A stretch of 64,000 bases of DNA from Stigmatella aurantiaca (lineage in GTDB: Bacteria > Myxococcota > Myxococcia > Myxococcales > Myxococcaceae), in NCBI RefSeq assembly GCF_900109545.1, contig NZ_FOAP01000021.1, forward strand, positions 1 to 64,000. The letters run 5' to 3'. The position numbers were made by a program, and so were the translations under genes. Positions within the stretch are counted from its first letter, which is position 1. Each line of letters starts with the position of its first letter. Below are positions 1 to 8,592 of this stretch, piece after piece. The notes under the pieces were generated by a model, which had not been told where the DNA came from, made no database searches, and saw only the letters and a list, made by a program, of their open reading frames with translations.

Positions 1-78
1 CTCCGGCTCAACCAACGCCCACGGAAGACCCTGGGCTTCACGACGCCTGCGGCCAAGCTACAGCAAGCGTTGCGTTGA
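1..78 (+). pseudogene. IS30-like transposase, C-terminal remnant
   Basis: The first 26 codons (stop at 76-78) read LRLNQRPRKTLGFTTPAAKL and then a short tail. This is the characteristic C-terminal end of IS30-family DDE transposases, where an N-x-R-P-R-K-T-L-G motif precedes the terminus. Only the end is inside the window, so I cannot tell whether the upstream part is intact. It abuts the cut end of an IS3-type orfA on the opposite strand, so at least one of the two elements is broken here. Confidence 0.6.
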
Positions 79-362
79 CCGATTGAGTGCACCGCCGCTT
101 TTTTTAGGAAGTCCCGCTCCATCAGCAGCTGCCGGTTCTCTCGCCGCAGTTGGAGCAGTTCCTCCCGCTCCGACTGGCTCAAAGGCTCGGGCCCGGCAGG
201 GGCCTCGCTTCGCTCGGCGTGCTGCACCCACTGCCGCAGCGCCGACTCCGTCAAGTCCAAGTCCTTGGCCACCTGCGGCAGGGACTTGCCACTCTCTCGG
301 GCCAGCCTCACCGCCTCGGCCTTGAACTCCTCGGTGAACTGCCGCCTCTTTCTTCGCTCCAT
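3..362 (-). pseudogene. IS3-family OrfA, truncated
   Basis: Reading leftward from an ATG at 362, the protein begins MERRKRRQFTEEFKAEAVRL and continues with a helix-turn-helix (residues about 20-50) and a leucine-rich coiled segment ending in ERDFLKKA. This is the standard layout of IS3-family OrfA. The A7G run at the FLKK codons (complement of 99-108) is the position of the programmed -1 frameshift that makes OrfAB in this family. Homology stops just after it. The rest of the open frame is the antisense of the IS30-like remnant, and no OrfB follows, so the element is dead. Confidence 0.7.
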
Positions 363-394
363 GGACACTCCTCCTTGTGCTTCGACTTATCGGG

Positions 395-421
395 GGTGTC
401 CACTAAACCGGGGCAGGCTCA
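395..421. repeat. IS3-type terminal inverted repeat (left end)
   Basis: Read on the minus strand, this 27-bp stretch begins TGAGCCTGCCCCGG and ends in GGACACC, the form of many IS3-family ends. It lies directly upstream of the truncated orfA start, as expected for the left end. The IS5-like coding sequence begins at its outer edge, which suggests the IS3 copy inserted into the IS5 element. No partner right end is visible inside the window. Confidence 0.5.
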
Positions 422-859
422 CAGGCGCAGACGCGAGGCTATGACGCCAACAAGAAGGTGAAAGGCAGAAAGCGGCACCTGCTGGTAGACACTTTGGGCC
501 TGCTGCTGGTGGCGTGGATCAGCGCGGCAGATGTGCAGGACCGAGACGCGACGGGGGCGGTATTGCCCTTGGCTGCCGAGCAGTTCCCAATGCTCCAGAA
601 GGTGTGGGCGGATTTGGCCTACGAGGGGCCGCGAGTCGAGCGCATCGCCCAGCAAGCCGGAGTGGAGGTGGAGATTGTGAAACGGACAGACCCCAACCCC
701 GGGTTCGTGGTTCAAGCCAAGCGCTGGATTGTGGAGCGGACGCTGGGATGGTTGAGTCGTGAGCGGAGATTGGCCCGAGACTACGAGCGAACCGAGGAGT
801 CCGTCGAAGCCTTCGTCTACACGGGGATGATTCGACTGATGCTGCGCCGACTCGCCTGA
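422..859 (+). pseudogene. IS5-family transposase, 3' half
   Basis: An open frame enters from the IS3 end and reads RGYDANKKVKGRKRHLLVDT near its start. It ends with a tga at 857-859. This is the second half of an IS5-family DDE transposase. The D of ADLAYEG and the E of the WIVERTLGWL block, the last two members of the catalytic triad, are present. The N-terminal DNA-binding part and the first aspartate are missing. A GTG at 458 could start translation but would give only a fragment. After the stop, the sequence 863-884 reads on the minus strand as AGAGGGTGTTGAGCC, a plausible right terminal repeat. Confidence 0.7.
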
Positions 860-956
860 TTGCTTTGGCTCAACACCCTCTAAGGTGCTCATGGCTCGCC
901 CATTCACCCATCGTACCGTCCACTCCCAAACCTTAAAGCTGTCTGGCGGTACGTCG

Positions 957-1733
957 TCAGCGAACAACTTTCAGATCGCTTCCGACATAGGCAAGAAACA
1001 TCCTGCAAGGGATGACAATGCCTTGAGCATTGCGCATTCGCAAACTCGGGAGTCCATCGGAATCAATGCAATGCAACGCATGACCCATAGCAACCACGCG
1101 GAAGGCGTGTCGCTTACGATCAAGGAAAGGCGCAAGGGTTTCCCTTCCTTTGTTCTGTGCGAGCAGTTGTTTAAGATGAGTGCGCACAAAAATCTCACTG
1201 GCCGCAGGATAGGCGCGAAGAGCATCGAGTAATTTTACTTCAAAGAAGAGCCAATATCGCTCAAGATCGCCTGAGAACAATACAGCGGCAGCCTCCTGTA
1301 AGACCGTATGGGCTTTATCAATGAGAGCATCATTCAAGTGAAGGATGGGTGCATTTTGCCAAGCCCACGGCTCATAAATTATGTTAAAGTCAAACCATGT
1401 TGTGCTGGTTTTGGTTTCCTTGAGTGTTTCGAAACCTCTCAGGGTAATCTCGGACAGGATATCATTGGGAGCAACGGCTTTGACGGATGCGCCATCGGAC
1501 AGTTTTGCTATTCTGGCCCTGGCCCATGGGTTGTGTGGCTGCTTTATGTCGGCAACCATGTCCACGCGAACCTCCAAATGGTTTTTTCCAGAGACCAGAA
1601 ATTCATTGACGGAAATTGAAATTGCATGCTCGTTTGGTTTTAATTTTGTAATGGGAAATCCGTTTATATATAGTTCTGCAGTGCATTCTCTTGTTTCAAG
1701 TTGAGCATGGATGACATGGGAATGAATAGGCAT
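957..1733 (-). CDS. Hypothetical protein, T6SS-locus type
   Basis: A 258-residue protein without signal peptide or membrane segments. The first 75 residues contain a beta-rich pattern (AELYINGFPITKL, then NEFLVSGKNHLEVRV). The central part has a tryptophan-rich stretch (YEPWAWQNAPILHL) followed by a helical C-terminal half. From memory, this arrangement matches conserved hypothetical proteins in VgrG/PAAR effector neighbourhoods of type VI secretion systems in Burkholderia and myxobacteria. That link is recollection, not a search. It is the last gene of a three-gene operon, starting 10 bases after the stop of the 534-residue gene. The DNA is much AT-richer than the rest of the window. Confidence 0.6.
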   Translation of the reverse strand: MPIHSHVIHAQLETRECTAELYINGFPITKLKPNEHAISISVNEFLVSGKNHLEVRVDMVADIKQPHNPWARARIAKLSDGASVKAVAPNDILSEITLRGFETLKETKTSTTWFDFNIIYEPWAWQNAPILHLNDALIDKAHTVLQEAAAVLFSGDLERYWLFFEVKLLDALRAYPAASEIFVRTHLKQLLAQNKGRETLAPFLDRKRHAFRVVAMGHALHCIDSDGLPSLRMRNAQGIVIPCRMFLAYVGSDLKVVR

Positions 1734-1743
1734 GGCCGGTGGC

Positions 1744-3348
1744 TCAATATGCGAAGTTTTTTAGATATCTTTCTTTGTAGACGACAATAGGGTCCATGCT
1801 AACCAAGCCGAACCAGAACGGATCATACATCCATGCATGGCAGATGGTGTCGTCAAGCCATAATTCACCTTGAAATTCCAATCCCTCGTTCAGGTCTATT
1901 ATGAGTTTTGGCTCTTTCACCTTGAACCCACCCGAGAAAGACGCGCCACCGAATAGGCCAAAGCCTAAGATAGATGCTTTGGCCTCCGCGATAAGCGCCA
2001 AAACCATCTTAGGCTCAAATTTCACTTCAGTAAGCGTAGAATCTTGGGGAAAAAGATGCAGTGTGTTTTTAAGAGAGATGTCAATAGAGACTTCTCCGCG
2101 AATCTCAAGCAGGACTCCAGTGTCAATGAAGTCCGTATATGCTCTAAAGCCGTAAGCGATTTTTAGCTCAATGACGAGTAGTTTTATTTCTGCTTCAAGA
2201 TCGAGAAGAAGGCCAGCCGACCGGAGTCGGCCATCACGTAGCGTGAGTTCCTGCAATCCAGCCGTGAGGATCCAGTATCCCTCGAGGAAAGAGACCGTGA
2301 AATCAAAATACCAGCCTACTTGTGGGTATTTGCGAAAGCTGTCCCTGAAGTCGACGAGTTTCTCAATGACGGATTTTGCAGCCCGCAGTTTTTCACGCAC
2401 CGTCTCGATTGATTCAATAATTTCACGTGGATTAAATTTTTGTCCATTTCGGGCAATTGATAGATTGCACCACCATTGGGCTTTTGTTGACTCACTACTA
2501 TTGGTGTCCCCCTCTTGAGTTCCTGTGCTGATGCTATCTCCTAGGCGGAGTTCGTCCTCGGTTATCCAAGAGAACTTTCCATCGCGCAAGACATACCGTC
2601 CTCTAGATCCTTTCCGCTTATAGGAAAAGCCATGAACGCCTTCAAAAAGAACGGACCAAGTATCTTTGCGATAGAGGCGCAGAAGAGCGGTGAACTCCTT
2701 ATTGATTGGCTGGCCATCATCGCGACAGCCACAGCTTGATGCGTAGAAGTTAAAACTGTTGTAATTTCCTAACGGCAAGAGTGCGGAGAAGAAGCTAGAC
2801 AACGCAGCCAGGCCGTCTCCTTTTAAATTCAAGTCGAGAGCAGGTGCCTGAAGGATCCATTTGTGCGTGGGCTTTTTATGTCTTTCGTTGTGGACAAGTA
2901 GTTCATTCCCCGAGGCGGATGTCCATGTCATGCCTGTGGCTGGGTGCTTTGCGTTAGGGCAGGTCTTTCCGTGCCAAATGCTACTGATTTCAAACTCTAT
3001 TGACTCGCGTGCCACGCCTGCGTCATGCGAGGGGTACCCTGTGACGCACTCAATGATAAAATCAAAGATCTTTAGCTTTTCTGCTTCGCTCAACGTCGCT
3101 TTGGAAATCTCCTCATGGATGAGGCGCGTTTGAGTTTTGAGCGTTAAGGCCTTTTGGGTGGGATCGGCAGAGTGGATGCTGATTTTGATGCTGTCTACGT
3201 CGCATGGTTTCTCCGGTAGGTAGCAAGGCTTGATTCCAGAGTCTGTCTTCACGTTCAATCCGACCGGGGCATTCTGCAGAGTTCCCTTGCTTTTGCCAAG
3301 ATCTGGCTTCTTGGGGTCTGCACTTGGCGAGTTACTCGTGCTTTTCAT
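1744..3348 (-). CDS. Hypothetical protein, candidate secretion effector or partner
   Basis: A 534-residue protein I do not recognise. It starts with a polar, proline- and lysine-rich leader (about 30 residues, not a signal peptide). The C-terminal third (about 370-534) is dominated by alternating hydrophobic beta strands with a glycine-rich turn (GFGLFGGASFSGGF). A CGC pair sits near residue 210. Its ATG overlaps the stop of the upstream small gene by four bases (ATGA), so translation of the two is probably coupled. In this operon position an effector or an effector-associated protein of a type VI system is a reasonable inference. AT-rich DNA (25 of 60 G+C at 2041-2100) indicates recent transfer. 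Confidence 0.6.
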   Translation of the reverse strand: MKSTSNSPSADPKKPDLGKSKGTLQNAPVGLNVKTDSGIKPCYLPEKPCDVDSIKISIHSADPTQKALTLKTQTRLIHEEISKATLSEAEKLKIFDFIIECVTGYPSHDAGVARESIEFEISSIWHGKTCPNAKHPATGMTWTSASGNELLVHNERHKKPTHKWILQAPALDLNLKGDGLAALSSFFSALLPLGNYNSFNFYASSCGCRDDGQPINKEFTALLRLYRKDTWSVLFEGVHGFSYKRKGSRGRYVLRDGKFSWITEDELRLGDSISTGTQEGDTNSSESTKAQWWCNLSIARNGQKFNPREIIESIETVREKLRAAKSVIEKLVDFRDSFRKYPQVGWYFDFTVSFLEGYWILTAGLQELTLRDGRLRSAGLLLDLEAEIKLLVIELKIAYGFRAYTDFIDTGVLLEIRGEVSIDISLKNTLHLFPQDSTLTEVKFEPKMVLALIAEAKASILGFGLFGGASFSGGFKVKEPKLIIDLNEGLEFQGELWLDDTICHAWMYDPFWFGLVSMDPIVVYKERYLKNFAY

Positions 3349-3734
3349 TCTTCCCCCAATACTTCAGTCATCCAATTGATTCGCTCAATTCCTGGGATGC
3401 CTTCTTTTTTTATGTGATCAAATAGGATTCGGAGTTTTCCAGTAGCATGTAATTCAGGATTGCTGAGAGTGGCTTCGAACCAAGAGTGCTGTTTTGATGC
3501 ATTCGTGCCCAGCAGAAGGTAGATTAATACAAGTTGGGTCGTCTCGAACTCGCAGTCGATTCCATACTCAAGAGCCTTGTTTATTGTTTTAGTGAGCCAC
3601 GAGTAGGTGTCTGATGAGTTCATCTCTTTGAAGCACTCAGGGTATTCTTGTAGAAGCCAATTCATCAGTCGATCTTGGTAATTTCGTTTGGTGGTCTGAG
3701 AGAAATGCAGTATTTGGGCGTGGGAGATTATCAT
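3345..3734 (-). CDS. Small T6SS-locus-type protein
   Basis: A 129-residue protein starting MIISHAQILHF. It fits a widespread family of small proteins that open with M-I-I-x-x-x-Q-x-x-x-F, carry an R-L-x-x-x-L-x-x-x-Y/F-P helix (residues about 22-36) and end in a helical segment with L-R-x-x-x-L near the C terminus. I remember this family as a regular neighbour of VgrG, PAAR and effector genes in type VI loci and in myxobacterial genomes. It is the first gene of the operon. The reading frame extends upstream of this ATG without family resemblance, so I chose the internal start. Function is unknown. Confidence 0.6.
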   Translation of the reverse strand: MIISHAQILHFSQTTKRNYQDRLMNWLLQEYPECFKEMNSSDTYSWLTKTINKALEYGIDCEFETTQLVLIYLLLGTNASKQHSWFEATLSNPELHATGKLRILFDHIKKEGIPGIERINWMTEVLGEE

Positions 3735-3832
3735 GGTGGTGGCCTTTGTTATTTGGCGGGTGAGTGTGGTTTTTTTGATTTTAAGCGCAAGTGGTTGCCT
3801 GCGCACAGTCGGTTTTCGAAGGTTCGAAGTTT

Positions 3833-3876
3833 GTTTTGGAGTCGTTTTGGAGTCGTTTTGGAGTCGTTTTGGAGTC
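3833..3876. repeat. 11-bp tandem repeat, four perfect copies
   Basis: The unit GTTTTGGAGTC occurs four times back to back without a mismatch (3833-3843, 3844-3854, 3855-3865, 3866-3876). It lies about 100 bases upstream of the start of the AT-rich operon, in its presumed promoter or leader region. It could be replication slippage or an iterated binding site. Confidence 0.95.
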
Positions 3877-3879
3877 CTG

Positions 3880-3909
3880 GATAGGCGAAAAAATGATAGG
3901 CGAAAAAAT
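3880..3909. repeat. 15-bp direct repeat, two copies
   Basis: The unit GATAGGCGAAAAAAT occurs at 3880-3894 and again at 3895-3909, directly after the 11-bp tandem array. The two arrays together form a 77-bp repetitive block at the boundary between the AT-rich island and GC-rich DNA. Confidence 0.95.
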
Positions 3910-4312
3910 GGAGCACTCCCCTGCCACCTAAACAAAGAGGTAGGGTAGTTAGGCTGATGCTGGATGGAGACGACAGAGCAAGCTGACGTAAGAGCAAGGT
4001 GATAGTGAGTAGCAGCGCGTCCGGCCCGAGGTTTGCGACACTTTGGTGAGGGTTTGATTCTCGCCGTCCCTTGTGTGGCGTAAACCCACTCTTCTACTGT
4101 ACCCAAACTGGGAGGGTCGTCTGGGCATTCGTGTACTCCAATGAGGTTGCACGGGGTCTCTAGGTGCCCGGCACACAGTCCTCGTATTATCCTGCTTTAC
4201 CCTGAGAGTCTTCAGATGATGGGGGCCGGGAAGCTGCCCTGGAAGCGGAAGAGCCCCAGAGCATGAGGAACCTGCGAGTTCCATTGGTTCGCAGTACAGC
4301 GGGGAATATTGC

Positions 4313-7300
4313 TCAAGAGCCTGTTTGAGTGGCGGGATTAGCCGGAGCGGTGCGAGCGGCGAGGCGGAGCAGCGCGTCGTCGGAGAGCTGTTCGGTGGCG
4401 AGCGCGGAGGGCTCGGTCTTGACGCGCTCCACCTTGCCACTGCGCACGGCGTGGAACTCGCCCGTGCCCTGGTTGGGAATCTTGGAGGTGAAGTCCACCT
4501 TGGCTTCGCTGAGCATGGGCTTCATCTTCTCCAGGGACGTGCGCTCCTTGACGCGGCCGATGAACCAGGAGCGGATGTTGTCGCGGCACTTGTAGTCGAA
4601 GTCGCCCGGGCTCTGGGTGGCCAGCATCAGCCCCAGGCCCGCCGAGCGCGCCCGCTTGATGAGGTTCTCCATGGGCTGCTTGGTGGAGGGCTGGCGCAGG
4701 GCGGGCAGGTACATGTCCGCCTCGTCGAACATGAGGACTGCCTGGAGCGTGGGGCAGGGGTTGCGGCTGAGCCAGCGCGTCACCTCGATGAGGAGCTGGG
4801 AGACCCAGAACAGGACGTTGTTGTTGTCCCCGAGGAACTTGGTGCTGAGGATGCTCAGGCGGGTCTTGCCCGGAATCGCGTGCGCGCCCCGGCCCAGCAA
4901 GAGGTCCATGTCGAGCTTCTCGGCGTCGCGGCCCAGGAGCAACCGGGCATCCAGGTTGAGCCGGTCCAGGTCATCGGCCACCTTGTCGAACAGCTTCGTG
5001 TCCAGTCGGCCCGCGGTGTTGACCAGGCGCGGGTCCTTGTCCCCGATGAAGCGGACGAGCCGGGGAAGGGTGACGTCCTCGCTGGACAGCTGAATGAACT
5101 GATCGATGGCCTGGGTGAGAAGGGTGCGGCAGGACTTGTCCCGGGCACTGGTGCGGTAGTCGAGCATGCCGGCCAGCGCCTCGGCGGCATGGCGGGTGCC
5201 CTGTTGACGCTCGAACTCCGGGAGGGTGTTCAGCCCATCGGGTACGATGGGAATGGCCAGCGGGCGGCCGTTGGGGTGGCCCGGGGTGAAGAGGGCCACG
5301 TCGAGCCGCTCCCGGAGCAGGTCCCTGCGCTCCCGGCGGCGGGCGTCTTCGATGGGACGGTTCCAGAAGTCCTCGGAGGCGTAGCCCGCGAGGTCTCCTT
5401 TCCGGTCCACGAGGATGGCGGGGATGCCCTGGAGGAGCAGTTGCTCAATCACGTTGAGGGCGAGCGTGGTCTTGCCGCTGCCAGGGCCTCCGAGGAACGC
5501 CGCGTGCTGGGTCAGCTCGTCAGGGTTGAGCAGGACGGGGACTTTCAGCAGGCTGTCCTCCTCGCCGATGCGGACGGGGGAGGTGCGCTGGGGCTGGGGC
5601 TTCTCGGGAGGCCTGATCTGCGGGGGGTCGATCTTGATGGAATCGCCTGAGTTGGAAAAGCCGAGCTGTTGCTGCTTGGCGGTAGGGCCGTGCTTTTCTG
5701 GAGCCCGCTGGGAGTCCTTGGGGGACCGAGCCGCATCGGCAGGTTTCACGGTGACCGTCTTGTACCAGAGGCTATCCAGGGCCAGGATGTCCCGCATGGG
5801 TTTGAGTTGGGTGATGGGCTTGGCCGACCGCAGCCAGGAGGCGAAGTCGGGACGGGACTCGTAGCGCTGGCGGAACTCCCGCAGGGAGAGGAGGGCCCGG
5901 CTGTCGCTGTCCTCCAGCACCACGCGGCGGCCCCCCGTGGTGAGGAGCGTACCGAGGGTCATGGCGGTTGCTCCCTTGGGGCTGCTTGGAAACTCGCTGG
6001 TGCGGATCACCACAGGAGTTCGTTCCCGGGCTTGCTTACGGGCCTGTTCGATCTGGTTAGCGAGTCCGCCGCGTTGCGTCCCCTTGTTGCAGAGCGCCAG
6101 ATGCAGCTTCTCGTCGCCAGGCGAGACATCCACGTGAATGGATTCCCCACTGAGCCTCGCATCGAAGCGGTGCCCCGGCTCGATTTCCTCCGCACTGGCC
6201 CGCAGCGCCCAGACCAGCAGCTCGGCGAGTTCGGGATCCTCCTCGGGCGGTGGCGTGGAGTTCGTGGAGCGGAAGTCGTTCCAGAGCTGGTCCAATTCCA
6301 GCGTCGTCTGCCCCTGAGCGTGGGCGGAGATCTGCCTCTGGGGAGGAGGCAACCCCAGGGGGAACTGACTGGGCAGGGCTTTCTCGCGGCTGGCCTGTTC
6401 GCGCCACCTCCGGCATGTGTCGAGCACCTCGCGGGTGCTCAGCCCGGCGAGCTTCTCGAAGCCCTCGTGGGGGAAGGGGTAGGTGGGCTCCGCAGGATCG
6501 AACGGCGCATCCTCCACCGAGTAGAGGTGCTCCAGGCGGCGCTCGGTGATGAGCCGGGCTTCCTCGGCGGTGCGGTGGTTCTCCAGCTTGAGGGTGTCCG
6601 GGTCCCGCTCGATGCGGTCCAGCAGGGACTGGGTGAGCTGGCCCCGGAGGCCCGTCCAGAAGGTGTGCAGGCAGCTGATGACGATGACCGACGAGGGCGC
6701 GCGCTCCGCGAAGTCGCACAGCATGTGCATGGCCCGGCGGAAGGCCTGCGCGTTGGTGGCCTCGATGTCGAAGCCCTCGAGCTGGTCCACGCACAGCACC
6801 AGCGAATGGCCGAGCACGGCGGCGAGCTGGCCCAGGTGCTCCACCATCTCCTGCGGGTGGTTGTCGTGGATGCGCGGCACCAGGTCGCCCAGCACCTTGC
6901 GGTCGTTGCCGGACAGGTCCTCGCAGCGCAGGTACTTGAGCACGCGGCTGCGGATGCGCGTGTCCTCCCGCTGGAGGAAGAGCAGGGCGCGCAGCAGGTC
7001 CAGGTCCAGCGTCTTGAAGCGCTCCTGCTTCTGCAAGTCGTCGGCGGCGGTCTCTACCAGGTGGGTGATCTCGTCCGCGTCCTGGTCCGGGTCGGCGAGC
7101 AGGGCCGCCACCTTGCCGCACTGGGCGAGCAGCAGGTCCGACAGCTTCCGCAGGCCGGACTTGGCCTCGCTGGACTCGTGGTAGGGCTGGTCCAGCGAGT
7201 CGATGAGGTTGGAGAGGACGTAGCGCCCGTAGTTGCTCGTGGACGTCGTCATCTGCATGTAGCCCACGAAGCCCAGGGAGCGCTCGTGGGCGAGGGTCCG

Positions 7301-7549
7301 GAACGCCCGGAGCAGGTGCGTCTTGCCGCAGCCTGAGTCTCCCAGCAGCAGCAGGATGCGGCCCGCGTCCAGGCCGGGTGGCGTGGTGGCGCGCAGGAGC
7401 ATGCGCTCGAAGGTGGCTCGGGCCTCCTGGTGCACCGTCTCGACGTCGAAGGGGTCCTCCCGCCAGATCTCATGGCGGTGCTGGATGGAGTGGAAGACCT
7501 CGGTACGGTCGGACAGAAAAGAGGCAAGACGCAGATCGTTCTGTTGCAT
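4313..7549 (-). CDS. AAA + HerA/FtsK-like double ATPase
   Basis: A protein of about 1,078 residues with two separate P-loop ATPase modules. The N-terminal AAA/STAND-like module has Walker A GDSGCGKT (about 70-77) and Walker B LVLCVDQLE (about 250-258), followed by a sensor-like strand VIVISCLHTFW. A linker (about 400-660) holds a mixed alpha/beta region and a proline/glutamine-rich stretch. The C-terminal module has Walker A GGPGSGKTT (about 687-695), VDRKGD, Walker B LMFDEADMYL (about 939-948) and LATQSPGD, the signature of HerA/VirB4/FtsK-type DNA-pumping ATPases. I chose ATG 7549, preceded by GGGGGAG. A GTG at 7555 is in frame. It is the last gene of a three-gene operon with a winged-helix protein and a DUF559 nuclease. 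A DNA-translocating motor is inferred; the role is unproven. Confidence 0.8.
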   Translation of the reverse strand: MQQNDLRLASFLSDRTEVFHSIQHRHEIWREDPFDVETVHQEARATFERMLLRATTPPGLDAGRILLLLGDSGCGKTHLLRAFRTLAHERSLGFVGYMQMTTSTSNYGRYVLSNLIDSLDQPYHESSEAKSGLRKLSDLLLAQCGKVAALLADPDQDADEITHLVETAADDLQKQERFKTLDLDLLRALLFLQREDTRIRSRVLKYLRCEDLSGNDRKVLGDLVPRIHDNHPQEMVEHLGQLAAVLGHSLVLCVDQLEGFDIEATNAQAFRRAMHMLCDFAERAPSSVIVISCLHTFWTGLRGQLTQSLLDRIERDPDTLKLENHRTAEEARLITERRLEHLYSVEDAPFDPAEPTYPFPHEGFEKLAGLSTREVLDTCRRWREQASREKALPSQFPLGLPPPQRQISAHAQGQTTLELDQLWNDFRSTNSTPPPEEDPELAELLVWALRASAEEIEPGHRFDARLSGESIHVDVSPGDEKLHLALCNKGTQRGGLANQIEQARKQARERTPVVIRTSEFPSSPKGATAMTLGTLLTTGGRRVVLEDSDSRALLSLREFRQRYESRPDFASWLRSAKPITQLKPMRDILALDSLWYKTVTVKPADAARSPKDSQRAPEKHGPTAKQQQLGFSNSGDSIKIDPPQIRPPEKPQPQRTSPVRIGEEDSLLKVPVLLNPDELTQHAAFLGGPGSGKTTLALNVIEQLLLQGIPAILVDRKGDLAGYASEDFWNRPIEDARRRERRDLLRERLDVALFTPGHPNGRPLAIPIVPDGLNTLPEFERQQGTRHAAEALAGMLDYRTSARDKSCRTLLTQAIDQFIQLSSEDVTLPRLVRFIGDKDPRLVNTAGRLDTKLFDKVADDLDRLNLDARLLLGRDAEKLDMDLLLGRGAHAIPGKTRLSILSTKFLGDNNNVLFWVSQLLIEVTRWLSRNPCPTLQAVLMFDEADMYLPALRQPSTKQPMENLIKRARSAGLGLMLATQSPGDFDYKCRDNIRSWFIGRVKERTSLEKMKPMLSEAKVDFTSKIPNQGTGEFHAVRSGKVERVKTEPSALATEQLSDDALLRLAARTAPANPATQTGS

Positions 7550-7584
7550 GGGCACTCCCCCGGTTGCCGGACGGTGTGAACGCT

Positions 7585-8592
7585 CTACAGGGCGATGAAA
7601 TGAAAGGTGGCGCCGAGGTAACGGGTCTCCGAGGCGGCCACATCCGCGGGATCCATCAGCTCGACCATGTCGGCGCGGCTCAGCGACAGCAGGCGTTTCT
7701 GGTTGGCCTCGATCAGCCGGTTCTTGAAGGCCTGTTCGTCCAGCCCCGGGTCCTTCATGGCGCGCCAGATGTGCGAGATGAAGACGCGGTCATCCCCGAA
7801 GCGGCCGCTTGTCGCGGTGCGGGCCGTGTGCAGCACCCGCTCGGCGAACGAGGACAGGGCTTCCTCGCCGGCCGGGGGCACGGGGGCGTCAGGCTCCGGG
7901 GCGGGCAGGGGCGCGGTTTCCGTGGCGGCAACGAGCCAGGACTGCAAGGCGGCCAGGCGGAGGCTCTCCGCGCCCATGCGCCGCGCGCCCACGCTCCGGG
8001 CGGCGAGCTGCTCCAGGGCTTGGGCGGGGCTCACCTCGCGGGTGGCCTGGAGCACCTTGCCCAGCAGGAAGGATTGCACCGCGGACAGGGTAAAGGGCTT
8101 GTCCGAGTCCACGCCGAGCTGCTTCCAGCACAGCGCATCCCGGACCTGGGCCAGGCTCCGCGTGCCCGGCTCCCCGAGGCCCGACTGCTTTTGAACGAGG
8201 ATGGCCCGCAGGCCATCGGGGGTGCCCAGCCGGCTCACGTTGCTGGCGGAGGGCGGAAGCCCCAGCGACTTCGCCGTCAGGTACTTGAGCCGCAGTTGCT
8301 TCCAGGTGAGGCCCTTGGGGGCCCGCTCCACGCCAAGGGCCTCCACGGCGCGCTGGCGGCCGTCGTCCGTGAGGTGCAATCCCTTGCGTGGCGTCTGGTG
8401 CAAGAGGCCGCCCGCTTCCAGCGTGGCCAGGGTCTCTTCGAGCCGGGTGTTCCACTCGCCCGTGCTCCAGCGGTGCTCGACAAAGGACTTCAGCGCCCGG
8501 GACAAGTCAGTGCGTGAGCCTTTTCCCTCCGGGCGTGTCAGCAGCCACAGCAGTGCCACTTCCCCTACGCGAGAGAGCTCAGTCCGCGCCAT
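7585..8592 (-). CDS. Winged-helix protein of nuclease-HerA operon
   Basis: A 335-residue soluble protein. Residues about 8-85 form a winged-helix-like unit (GEVALLWLLTRPEG, an R-x-D-L helix, TLATLEAGGLLHQ, then a beta wing ending LTDDGRQRAVEAL). A second small domain at the C terminus (about 270-335) contains FISHIWRAM, then LLSLSRADMVELM and the closing GATFHFIAL, a pattern I associate with regulatory or adaptor winged helices in ATPase operons. The middle is helical and alanine-rich. The start at 8592 lies inside the end of the nuclease gene (14-bp overlap). The stop is 35 bases before the ATPase start, so the three are co-transcribed. A DNA-binding or adaptor role is inferred. Confidence 0.7.
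   Translation of the reverse strand: MARTELSRVGEVALLWLLTRPEGKGSRTDLSRALKSFVEHRWSTGEWNTRLEETLATLEAGGLLHQTPRKGLHLTDDGRQRAVEALGVERAPKGLTWKQLRLKYLTAKSLGLPPSASNVSRLGTPDGLRAILVQKQSGLGEPGTRSLAQVRDALCWKQLGVDSDKPFTLSAVQSFLLGKVLQATREVSPAQALEQLAARSVGARRMGAESLRLAALQSWLVAATETAPLPAPEPDAPVPPAGEEALSSFAERVLHTARTATSGRFGDDRVFISHIWRAMKDPGLDEQAFKNRLIEANQKRLLSLSRADMVELMDPADVAASETRYLGATFHFIAL

Larger units (their letters stand above)
3735..4312. other. Non-coding gap at island boundary
   Basis: About 580 bp between the AT-rich operon and the end of the HerA-like gene. I find no convincing gene. The open frames here have no recognisable protein character. It contains the repeats at 3833-3909. The rest (about 3950-4310) is of intermediate composition and may be a degraded mobile element or an untranslated RNA, but I could not assign it. 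Confidence 0.5.

Noticed and set aside
3835-3909. Possible CRISPR array
   Set aside because: The units are 11 and 15 bp, directly adjacent, with no unique spacers between them and no cas genes nearby.
3345-4106. Long minus-strand frame extending upstream of the small T6SS-type protein
   Set aside because: The extra 124 residues cover the tandem repeats and AT-rich leader and have no protein-like character. The family-like sequence starts at the ATG at 3734.
4030-4110. tRNA-like segment (GGTTTGATTCTCGCC resembles a T-arm)
   Set aside because: No acceptor, D or anticodon arms can be paired around it.
4325-5650. 441-codon open frame on the plus strand
   Set aside because: It is antisense to the HerA-like gene. 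High GC gives long open frames opposite real genes, and its composition is low-complexity Gly/Val/Leu/Glu.
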